NCBI GenBank assembly: GCA_030280995.1
Contig: JASXTE010000002.1
Span: 14,088,683-14,152,682, forward strand
DNA length: 64,000 nt
Source of the DNA: Hemileia vastatrix
Taxonomy: Eukaryota > Basidiomycota > Pucciniomycetes > Pucciniales > Zaghouaniaceae
Direction of reading: 5' to 3'
Numbering within the stretch: the stretch's first letter is position 1; each line of letters starts with the position of its first letter. Both the position numbers and the translations under genes were made by a program. Positions 22,303-32,117 of the stretch are shown here, piece after piece. Under the pieces are notes generated by a model that was given only the letters and a program-made list of their open reading frames with translations, searched no databases and had not been told where the DNA came from.

Positions 22303-23700
22303 GATCAGACATAAATTGATTTGAGCAGAAGAAAATGCTTCTTTAGAATGACTGATTAGTGTACTTGAAGAAAAGAGGCATCCTCAAAGTTGATACTGAT
22401 TACCAAAAACTGGAACCAAGTAAGCATGAAAATAGAATGGCTTCATAGGATTCAAAGCACTTCTTTGGTTTAAATGGTGAGATCAAGACACAATGTCACC
22501 CAATAGTGGTCCAATGTGCTGACTATGAACTTAAGAAAGATTACCGAAAAGGGTTGGTTTTCTTTCTTCAAATACTCCAAAAATATGAACATTCAAATGG
22601 CCTTGCTGTAAAATTGTGGGGGTTGGTGAGTTTTGAAATCTTGAAATTACATTCATATAAATTTGATTGATTGTTATTAAGAACTGTCCAAAACATCTGA
22701 GACTTGACATATTAAGTAAGTATAGTATCTGAAGATAGTGGTTGTTAAAAGATGAATTGAACCAAAAAATGAATAATCAGTTTTGAAAAAAACGTGAAAA
22801 TAACTTTTTAGCATACACTACGCTAAGATCATAATTCTTTCACATGTATTATTATTATCTTTTTAAAAAATATTGGAAGTAAATGGATGATAACTGAAAT
22901 AAATAATATGGCTTAAAAATAAATCTTGAGCGTATAGAGTAAATTTGGGTTTGTGGAAGAAGAAAAATTTTCTTAATAAAAATGTGCTTTATTGTTACAT
23001 TATAATCACAAAATAGAATAATTTCACTTTTATTAAACTTATTCATGTTTCTGTCTAATAGTAAAATGCTTTATATGGCAGTTCAAAATCCAAATTGAAA
23101 CTACTACCTAGAACGATGTCTTGATACTAACATAATTTTAGTAAGTCTTTTGACAGACACTTATGGTGATCTCAATAATATTAAAATTGATTTGAATTGT
23201 ATTTTTTATCAACTATATATGTGGTCTAATGTAATAATTGAGATAATACAGTTTAACCTTCTGTTACCAACTTGGCAAGAAAATATCTGTGGATTTTTTT
23301 AGACCAAATATCAAATTTTGCTTTCCACAAGATGGGAAAGTGAATATTATGATATGTTAAGTGATATGTTCAAGATTTTCTCAATCTGTGCTCAGCTGAA
23401 GATCAAAGTAATCACCAAGCTCCAAGAGATCTGTGATTGAGTTGGGTTGAATCTAGGCCTAACTGATTACCAAATCTTTGTCCAATTGATTTAAATCTGG
23501 TTTCACAATTAATTCCCAACAGCTTTCCAACCACTTCCCAACATTTTTTAATGAGGGGTATTGCTAGAAATACCCCCCCAAATTTTCTGTGGTGAAGATT
23601 CTTTTTTATTTTTGTTTTTGTTATTTCTTTTATGTCAGATTTTTTTAAAAACGATATACGTGTTTTGTGCATTTTAATTTTTATAATACTATTAAAATTT
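22303..23700. other. AT-rich stretch without a recognised gene
   Basis: The first about 120 bases may be the decayed N-terminal exon of the SNF2 gene (an open stretch rich in Ser and Leu). The rest shows no coding signal. A short palindrome (GGGGTATT, loop, AAATACCCC) lies at about 23555-23578. The left boundary of the family-2 fragment is somewhere near 23700 but cannot be placed exactly. Confidence 0.4.
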
Positions 23701-23713
23701 GGTTAAGAGTGAT

Positions 23714-23770
23714 GATCACTAGTGGTATCTAATCATTTTTTACAAATTGGAGGGAGCCCACCCAGTGATC
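23714..23770 (+). repeat. GATCACT hairpin, family-2 copy
   Basis: GATCACT (23714) and the CCAGTGATC side (ending 23770) keep the hairpin seen at 8871-8926, with GAGCCCACCCAGTGATC identical. Confidence 0.6.
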
Positions 23771-23842
23771 ATATCATAAAATTTTATTTTTATAAACTTT
23801 CATTTATTAATTTTGTATTTTCAATTTCTCAAAATTTTGTAA

Positions 23843-23912
23843 CCACATCAAGTTGCACTTGGATGTGGGTATGATGTCAAGGGTACGGCTCATCAATTGG
23901 CCAGGGGGCATC
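23843..23912 (+). repeat. Two-stem element, copy 3
   Basis: CCACATC (23843-23849) with GATGTGG (23862-23868). The second stem is GATGTC (23873-23878) with GGCATC (23907-23912, one G-T wobble), loop 28 nt containing CTCATCAATTGGCC. Same layout as 9102-9170 and 9297-9366, with a different second-stem sequence. Confidence 0.65.
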
Positions 23913-24235
23913 TTTTAAATTTTTTTTTACATTTCATAAATTTTATATTTCAAATTCGTTTATCATTTTTTTTAAATTAAATTTTAAATTTTATTTAATA
24001 ACAATCTATATAACCTTTTATTATTTTCATCATTAAAAAATCAAAAAAAAATAAACAAATGATAAATAAATAAATAAAATAAATATAAAATAAATATATA
24101 AACATACAATTATTTTTTTAAAATTTTTTTAAATATAATTTTCAATTTTGTTTTGGTTTATTTTTATAGTATATTTTATATAGGAAAGGGGTCAAGAGGA
24201 GCCTGAGCAAAATTGGATCCTACTTTAAAATGTTT

Positions 24236-24841
24236 AGTCCTCCAACACTTTAAACTTGCTAATTTTCATGACTTTCTTTAAGTTTTTATGATTTTATTTT
24301 AAGAATTTGTTTCCTCATTGGATCTGTTAGTCCACTAAGACTTTAAAATGGATTGTTTTTTAGGATTTTATTTCAAGAATTTTGTTTCTCATTGGATCTG
24401 TAAGTCCTCTAAGACTTTAAACTGGCAGTTTATGAATTTATTTCAAGATATGCTGTTAGTCCTCCAAGACTTTAAACTAGCTAATTTTCAAGGACGTTCA
24501 AGATTTCATGGATAATTTTGGAGAAAGGTTTAGGATAGTAGTTGAAGTTGGTGTTGATCAAAATTTGGTCCTCCATGACCTTAAACTGGTATTTCAGTAA
24601 ATGTTTGGTCCACCATGACCTTAAACTGGAAAGTTTATCATTCTTTGGTCCACTATGACCCTAAACTGGAAAATCACTCATTCTTTGTCCTCTATGACAT
24701 AAAAATGGAAATTCAATTGTTATTTGGACAATTTAAAAAAGATCTAAAAGATGTGTCCCTCATGACCTTAAACTGGAATATTCTATGCAACTCTATGCAC
24801 TCATTTTAATTTATCACTGTCCACCAAGAAATCTAAACTGG
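24236..24841 (+). repeat. Cluster of the GACTTTAAACTGG motif in family 2
   Basis: About ten copies, at about 24236, 24331, 24402, 24457, 24568, 24607, 24648, 24688, 24752 and 24818. Two subtypes occur: CCAAGACTTTAAACTGG, and CCATGACCTTAAACTGG spaced about 40 bp apart at 24568-24690. All are in element-sense orientation. Confidence 0.8.
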
Positions 24842-25469
24842 TAATGCAAAATTTTTTATGAAGGCTATTCAATTAAAAATCAACAAATTATTTAATTTAT
24901 CACTGGTACTCAAAATTTGAAAAGGGCCTATGTTTGATTTGAAAATGTAGTGGTTAATATTGTGGAGGTGATGGATGATGAAATTATGGATGAAGAATGA
25001 TAATTATGGTGCTAAACATGGTTAAAATATGGTGATTATTATTATTTAAGAGATGAGTTATTAATAGGTGGTCTATTTGAATGTTGTGATGATGAAATTT
25101 TTGAAGGAGGATATGGTAGTTGGAAAAGTAGTGTGCCTTGAATAGGCTAAATGGTATGAAGCTTGGAGGACCTTATGGCGAGAATTGGATCAAGTATTTG
25201 GCTCAATCAAAGAGAATGGAATCAGGAGTATTCGGCTCATTTGATGAGAATGGAATCAAGTATTCAGCTCAGTAGGTGTGGAGCCTACTCTCTTAATGAA
25301 TATGAGTAGAGACTGGTATAGGGGAGTCTGAAGGGATTAAAACCTTGCTCTAAGTAGTTGGAAGAATCAAAAGGCAAATAGATTTAATTTCAAAATGAAA
25401 ATTTATGAAGAAATTGATTTAAAATGATTTGATATAAAGAAAAGATCAGGATTCATGTTTACAAAAGCA

Positions 25470-25600
25470 CTAAACTATAAGATTAAAACAAATAATTTTG
25501 CTGAAATTTTTCTACATCATCATCAAAACTCTGCATCAACAATCATTTCTCATTAAAATCTTCATGATTATTGGAGGGAGTGTCTTGAAAGTAGAAACAA
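25470..25600 (-). pseudogene. Remnant of the family-2 antisense gene
   Basis: A short minus-strand stretch (containing LLMQSFDDDVEKFQQNYLF) resembles the end of aORF-c in the minus-strand family-2 copy (about 56240-56290, FMQSFDNDFERFERDYLF). The cysteine-cluster exon is missing here. Confidence 0.4.
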
Positions 25601-25730
25601 GTTTATGTAGTTGGAGTGGGATGTTGAAGAAAAGATGAAGAGATGAATATGGAGAAGATAAAAGTAGGATTATATATCGATCAAACATGCAAAATTCAAA
25701 GAATGAGGACATTCTTCATTGGAGGGGGGA

Positions 25731-26784
25731 TGTGGCATTCCAAACCTTAGTACAGATCTAAAAGTCTATTTAGAATATTTATTGGGAATAGGACAGTGAT
25801 CAGAGAAGCTGGATTAGTTTAAAATATTTTATTATTAAATGAAAAATGAAGTTAAAAAAGTCAAGATATGAATGTTTGGTCAGATTTATTAACTTCATGG
25901 GTCAATTGATTTTTTTAAAGCCGCGAAATTCAATTTAATGAAAGCAAAGAGGCTCAAGAACCTTTTTGAATTTTTTCTGAATTTTTACTATTTTTCTTAT
26001 ATTATTAAATGATTTTTAAAGATTTATTAAATTATTTACATTTTTCAAAAATTACTTACCTTTGATGATTTTTCTCAGGGTGAATAGAACTGCGCATACA
26101 ACGAAAAATAGTTGGGAATGTTAAAGAGAAAAAGCTCTATCATGTGTAATTTTTCTAGATTTTTAATTATAGAATTTAGATTCTAATTGAGTCCGGAGGT
26201 CCGGACAAGCTCCGGATGAGCTCTGGCCGCGCTCCAGAGTGAAAAAGGTCACATGACTGATTATTATGCATATAAGGCTGTAGACTCAAAATTATCCAAA
26301 AAAAAAGGAGAGAGAAATATTACAAACATTATTTGTATTTTTCTTTTGTAAACAAAATAATTATTTATTTATAATACCCTTATAAAATAACAATTTTACA
26401 TAACACTTTAAATATTTTACTCAAAAAAGCTTAAATATTGACATATAGGGTATCATTAGAGAGGTCTCAACTTCAGGGACTCATTTATAGTATCTGCTCT
26501 CAAAAATTATTAAAATATAAAAACATTAAAACTACTTTCTTTTAAAATATTGTATGTGGTGTAACTTTATTGTTGCATTTCAGTTGTTTTGCACAAAAGA
26601 ACTGCTCAATCATCCTAACAAGCGTTAATTAGACAGGTTTTCATTCTTTATTATTATCAAGTAGACTTTTAAGCTTATTGATCTAAAAAACTCACAAATT
26701 CATTTAGAGGGACAGGGTTTTCTCTGATTATCCAACTCCTTTGGACTCTGCTTACAGCAAGGCGACTGTAAGAGTCTACCTACA
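25731..26784 (+). repeat. Family-2 3' LTR (+)
   Basis: Begins TGTGGCATTCC directly after a purine tract (ATTGGAGGGGGGA) and ends with AGTCTACCTACA. The last about 80 bases (from AGGGACAGGG) match the end of Ty3-A LTRs in outline and the reversed LTR at 54352-55461 closely. It contains a CpG-rich patch at 26192-26240. Confidence 0.8.
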
Positions 26785-26786
26785 CT

Positions 26787-28377
26787 GGGTTCTTCTTCAG
26801 CACCTCATTTCAATAATCAGTGGAGGGTCCTTTGATTCCACCATCATCAATAAAAATACAAGCATGAGTAAGGATCTCATCCTGTAAAATCCAAGCCATT
26901 TGTGCTTGATATACTGCTACTGAATTAAAGGCTCCTTGAGGTAACCTAGTGAGCTTATATCTTCCCAGAGTAGTCTCAAACATTGTAAGTGGCTGTGAAT
27001 CCGTGGCAATTTCCCTTTTATCATAACCACCCATAATATCACCCAATCCATAACACACCCTTCCAGCAAAAGCTTTAACAAAGTCTTCCGCACTTGGTGG
27101 CATCCCGGCATCCTTGATAGTGACTCTATACAAGTCCCTAAGATTATGCACCACCCTAAGCTTCCCATTCTGCTTATTTACACTGAAAAAAGGACTTGAT
27201 TAACTAGATGTTGATTGTTTGTATAAACCAGTCCTGACTCTTTCCCTAACAATCTCTATAAAATCATCCCTGATAGCAGCCAGAATTGGAATAGGTTTGA
27301 TTTTCCAAGGTTCATTATAAACCACAGGAATAAAGTAAGGTTACCCATTAGAGTGTTTCAACAAACCCCTTTCCTCTTCAACAAATGCCACTGATTTCTC
27401 CCTCAGCACAATAACGTGCAACAACAACTTCTTTTCCTCATCAGACAACCACCCATCAGGGCCAAAATTAACAACTTTCAACCTTTCCACAGTCACCCTA
27501 GCAGTTCCCACAAAATCTGGAGGATTATTCATTAGAGGTGTACAGTACAGATCTCTTGAAAAAGGAGGTCTCTTCAAAGGAGGATTCAAACCTACAGGCA
27601 TAGGCTCATTTACAGGCCTAATCTTCTGCGCTAGCTTCTTATACTTTGCAGCTCCACCTTCAACTTGAGGGATCTTCAGGACATCTTTACCACCAGAACT
27701 GGAACAAAAACCAAGGTTTTCCCCATCGCTCAAATGTGTGGCCAAGGTAATGTTTTTGAGAGGTGTAGAAGAAACCGTAGCAGTGCACAATTGGGAGGAC
27801 TTAGTTTTATACCCCAATCTCACCACTCCAAAAATTTTCCGCGATTTCACATCTTCATCCTTGCTTCCATCTTCTAAAACTTCAAATCTTGATTCATCTT
27901 GTGAATCACATCTTCTTAAATTGTGAAGTTTATCCTCATGCCAGAGGTCCAAAAATTTATTTTGCTGATCTTCTTCCTTTAAAAATTTGTGCAGTTTAAC
28001 CTCATGCTGAAGGCTTAAAAATTGATCTTGATGATCTTCTTTCTTCAAAATTTTGTGAAGTTTAACCTCATGCCACAGGCCCAAAAATTGATCTTGATGA
28101 TCTTCACAAAAATAATTTTTTCTTCTTTCTTGTCATCTTCAGATTTTTTTATTGATTTTCTTCAGTTATCTTGAAATTTTTCTTTTTTTTTCTTCAGTTT
28201 TCTTCTATCCTACAAAAATTAACAGGGGTTTCCCCAATGCTCACAGACGTGGCCAAGGTAATGTTTTTGGAAGGTGTAGAAGAAACCCTAGCAGTGCACA
28301 ATTGGGAGGACTTACTTTTAGTCTGCAATCTCACAACTCCACAGCTTTTCTGCATATCTTTCAATAAAGATATATAA
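26787..28377 (-). pseudogene. pol: Ty3-B RT linker and N-terminal RT
   Basis: Linker with repeated modules (DQFLSLQHEVKL-like segments at 28084-27930 and a duplicated block ending THLSDGE), then a long open stretch with LPLKRPPFSRDLYCT-type sequence to about 27341. The RT palm segment is at 27154-26810 (VTIKDAGMPPSAEDF, LGDIMGGYD, TRLPQGA, IFIDDGG). Stops separate the two parts. Catalytic Asp residues are kept, but everything after the FIDD box is lost. Confidence 0.85.
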
Positions 28378-28593
28378 CCAATCTTCTTTTTTGAACTTGA
28401 ATTAAAAATAATTAAGAATCTTGAGAGAGAACAGATACTTAATAAAAAATTGAAGAATACTTGCAGAGAAGAGAAAAATTAAAAAGAGAATGTTGAAAAT
28501 CCACTTGGTATATCTCCAAGGGAGCTGACCTACTACAACCTGGGATTTCCTCATCCTGGGTAGAAGTTGTAGCACTTAAGTGATCATCCCTCA

Positions 28594-29640
28594 TCACTCT
28601 AAAAAGGACAGAATCTCACTAGAGCCTGAGAAAAACTCCAAAAAAACAGAGGCGGCACCCACTTCCCTTCTTCTCCTACAACTATCCATGCACTGGCACA
28701 TTAAAGACAAGCCAGGCCTTGTATCCCAACCATCATCTCCAGGAGATGAAAGCCTCATGTGAAGTATTTCATCTTCACCAGTCAACTCCAAACTGATTAC
28801 CATATCAAACTGATAACCAATTCTTGCCTGGAAATCCATCAAGAATTTTCCACCCAAAACAGCTTTTACATTACCTTTGGCAATGTAAAAATGAACCTTC
28901 CCTGAGTCTCCACCAACATTCAGCTTCACAAATTCAGCTGTTCCAATCAACTCAGTGACATGGGCACCAATCCCTCTTAAATTTCCACCAATTCCTGTCT
29001 TGATGGGGAGGCCCAGATGAGTAGCCTCAAACAAAAAAATCATGTTAATATGAGAGCCTGAATCAACCAATTCCCTAGTCTCCCTGCCATTCAGAGTGAC
29101 ATTGACATAACCCAGATGTGCAGAAAAATGAGTCTCCAACCCCTCACCAAACTTCTCAGCAGAATCAAAAATGTATTCCACCTCCCCAGAAGAGACCCTT
29201 CTCCTGGTCAACAACTTTTTCTGTCTATCAGCCAACCCAGGACTGATAGCATAAAACTCCCCATAAGAAAGGGAAACCTGACCCTGATTCATACTTTCCA
29301 GAATAGATATCATAACATTAGATTGACCAGAAACTACTGGCCTCTCAAAGTGAGCCCTTGGCTTCACTACCTTGGCCCTAGAAGATTCTTGAGGACCAGA
29401 ACCACCAACAGATTTACCATCAACAGGAATCAAACCAGATCCCTCACCAGAACCTCTAACTCCAGCATGCTTTGGCAATGAAGCCAAAGGGACATCCTCC
29501 TCAGAGTCAGAATCAACATCCATAGGCATTGGCTCACCATTCATGTCCAATGCACCAAAACAAGGGGGGCCCATATCAGCAATCCCCTTCTGCATCTTGT
29601 ACAGCTCCTCTTTGCTGTACTTCTTCCTAGCTGCACTCAT
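28594..29640 (-). CDS. Ty3-B aspartic protease region, open
   Basis: Uninterrupted 348-codon frame from Met at 29640 (MSAARKKYSKEELYKMQ). It has the acidic linker (DVDSDSEEDVPLA), active site ELVDSGSHINMIF at about 29070, flap-like GIGGNLRGIGAHV and VLGGKFLMDF. In Ty3-A the same frame has a stop and Ile replaces the start Met, so this copy is the better guide to the protein. It is not part of a functional element. Confidence 0.75.
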   Translation of the reverse strand: MSAARKKYSKEELYKMQKGIADMGPPCFGALDMNGEPMPMDVDSDSEEDVPLASLPKHAGVRGSGEGSGLIPVDGKSVGGSGPQESSRAKVVKPRAHFERPVVSGQSNVMISILESMNQGQVSLSYGEFYAISPGLADRQKKLLTRRRVSSGEVEYIFDSAEKFGEGLETHFSAHLGYVNVTLNGRETRELVDSGSHINMIFLFEATHLGLPIKTGIGGNLRGIGAHVTELIGTAEFVKLNVGGDSGKVHFYIAKGNVKAVLGGKFLMDFQARIGYQFDMVISLELTGEDEILHMRLSSPGDDGWDTRPGLSLMCQCMDSCRRRREVGAASVFLEFFSGSSEILSFLE

Positions 29641-29716
29641 CTTAATTTCACCTTTGAAGCCTGAGGCTTTGGTTGGGCCTGAGAACTGCTCTTAGGCATT
29701 CCTGCCTTTCCTGCTT

Positions 29717-30968
29717 CTACATCATAAACACCAGCCAAGAATTCACCACTTGACTTTCCACCACAAGAACACAACTCCAATCCACCAAAGGAAGTAGAAA
29801 AAGAGACCTTATTAACCTCCTTCCCTTTTCCTTGAAATCATCATCTTCATTACCAGAGGACTTCCCCTGATCAGGAATATCCTCAAACCTTGGCCTCCTC
29901 TGATTGAGACCACTCCTTCTCCTGACCAAATCAACAGGCTCCTGCCTCTCACTGGGCTTCACAAATGAGCCATAATGGAACTTGAACACCCTGCCATCAA
30001 AACCCACCTTTGCCTCTGACAAATCTCTGTTCTGAGCCCAACAATCATCGGACTTGTGCCCCCTCCTGCTGAAATAAGAGAAGACTCAAGTATCACCCCT
30101 ACCAGACCTCCTATCAAAATCTTTAGGCTAAGAAGGAGCCTTATTGGCTTTCATAGCCTCCTGAACAAAATTATGTAGCTGTTTTGTTAGAACAGCCAAC
30201 TTCTCCACCACTGGGTCCCTCTCCTGTTTGGAAACCTTCACCATATTCTTTTCTTTCTTCTTCACTCTATTCAACTCTTCAGCCAAAGCCTCACTGACTT
30301 TGCTGACATACTTGGCACACCCCTCCTGATAGGTGTCCACAGCCAATAACTTCAAATGGGCCTCCACAGCCTCCTTCACCTTGTCCAAGGCAGGCAACTT
30401 CTGATCCCCATTTTAAAAAGTCTTCCTCAAGTCCTTCCTTGAAAGCTCCTTCAACACATCCATTCTAAAGTCTCTAGACAAGGCAGACCAAAAAACATCC
30501 TTGGCAGCGTTTTCATGTGCCAGCTCCTCCACTTCCAACAAATATTCAACCACAGGATCAAACAGTAGCAGAAACTTTGTGTAACTGTGCAAGTTACCAG
30601 CACCACTATAAGACTGCCATTCACTGAAAACCTTGTTCTGATCCAACATATTGAACCTGACACCCCATCTATCCACCATCTCCCTACACAATAAATTCTA
30701 GTCCCTCTTCTTGTAGCCAGACATGGCCACAACCACCTCTTTCACTGCCCTATCACTAATGAAGAAAATAATCTGCTTCAACATGTCCAGGTAAGAAGAG
30801 CCATCTACACCAGAAGCAGTTTCATACTTCTCCAGAAACCACTTCACATCTTCACCATTAAACTTGGTACCATCTCAAGTTTTAATCCTAACACACCCTG
30901 ACCACCACAGCAGGAGGACCTTCCCCCCCACTGACAGTCACCACAGGAATAGAAAAACCAAAAGCCAT
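29717..30968 (-). pseudogene. gag: Ty3-B gag
   Basis: Same protein as Ty3-A gag: start at the ATG at 30968 (AFGFSIPVVTVSGGEG), helical core (30691-30413), Lys/Glu-rich region (30397-30128) and the zinc-knuckle part at about 30070-30030, where SRRGHKSDDC keeps the His and last Cys lost in Ty3-A. Stops and frameshifts occur near 30890, 30700, 30412 and 30050. Confidence 0.8.
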
Positions 30969-31028
30969 TAAAAGACAAAAGTGATTCCAAAGAAATAGAA
31001 GGTTCAAACCCATGTTCTGCACCAGAAA

Positions 31029-32117
31029 CTTAGACAATCCTATAGTACTAGCTATAGGCCTTGACCAATGGAGTTGGAGAAAACCCTGAGAGAAAATCCC
31101 CTGTCCCTTTAGAAAAATAAAGTGAGATTTACCTACTACAGTAAATTTGTTCCTCTTTGCTAAAGCCCCTTTTCCAACACACTTGACTTCCTGATAAGCC
31201 AAGAAAGTAGTCTCCAGACAGACTACCAAACCAAAGAACTTAAATGTAGACCAATGTCCACACCAGAGAAAGCAATGATACTTGATGTAGGTTGCAAATC
31301 CACACCAGAGACAGAAATAATACTTGATATAGCTTGCAAGACTAAACCAGAGAAACCAGTTTCCAAGTTAAGTTAAATGAAGAACTAACCTTGCAACAAA
31401 CACAGCGAATTGTGGCCAAAAAACAGTGAAAACTGAGTGAGGAATAAGGATATCACCTCCGGATGGTTTTATGATAATTAAAGTTGCCCCAAACTGTCTT
31501 ATTCACTATGTACACACAAACCACTATCTAAGAGCCCCTGCACAACAACAAATTTGGCTTTTTTGAGCACCAAGTTGCATAAAACCCCTCTAGAAACGCT
31601 TCTCAGCCTTCTAGCACCAAGGCAGGCGGTCTGCCTGATATCAGGAGGCCTTCCTGAGGCGGCAAGACCACCCTGAAGCCAGAAAACCACCAAAAACCCC
31701 CAAAAATATCCAATATACTTAGAAAGATCTACTACAACTACTAAAACCTTTAAAACACACAATTAGGGAATAACAACATTGTGAAATAAAATTTAGAGAA
31801 AAATTAGCCCATTCTAACAGTAATAAGCGCTTAACCCTAAGACTTAAGGTTAGACCATAAAAAAATTAAACATATTTCTTTTTAAATAAAAAATGAGAAA
31901 TTATCACCTTAATACTTAAATTCTGAAAAATGTCATCAAGACATAAAATATAGAAATAACCTGGGGCTAATAATTGGTAGTATTCACATCCCCAGAGTCC
32001 CAATATTTGCTGAATAATTACAGAAAAACACCCAATTATTAAACAATGCCATTTAAGACATATCAAAACTACACCAAATAGACCAACAAAGGGCTCCGCC
32101 AATGTTGAAAGACCACA
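31029..32117 (-). repeat. Ty3-B 5' LTR
   Basis: Reads from TGTGGTCTTTCAACATTGG at 32117 to GATTGTCTAAG at about 31029. Clearly related to the Ty3-A LTRs but more diverged from them than they are from each other. A degenerate primer site follows. Confidence 0.85.

Larger units (their letters stand above)
23701..26784 (+). mobile_element. Family-2 Ty3 element, 3' remnant (+)
   Basis: Only the post-pol region and 3' LTR of an element related to Ty3-A remain. It shares with Ty3-A the order GATCACT hairpin, two-stem element, GACTTTAAACTGG motifs, antisense-gene remnant, polypurine tract and an LTR starting TGTGG, but sequence between these landmarks is unrelated or highly diverged. No family-2 pol is present. 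On the right it abuts the truncated Ty3-B. Confidence 0.75.
26785..32117 (-). mobile_element. Ty3-B: reversed, truncated relative of Ty3-A
   Basis: From right to left: 5' LTR (32117-31029), gag, protease, RT linker and the start of RT, ending just after the catalytic FIDDGG motif at about 26787, where the family-2 LTR begins. Integrase, post-pol region and 3' LTR are absent. The family-2 insertion or a deletion with it explains the truncation. Confidence 0.9.

Noticed and set aside
23412..23672. Minus-strand frame before the family-2 fragment
   Set aside because: No recognisable domain, no homologous frame elsewhere in the window, and a composition expected by chance.
24236..24841. CRISPR-like regularity of the short motif
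   Set aside because: Spacing varies from about 30 to 110 bp and copies differ by several bases.
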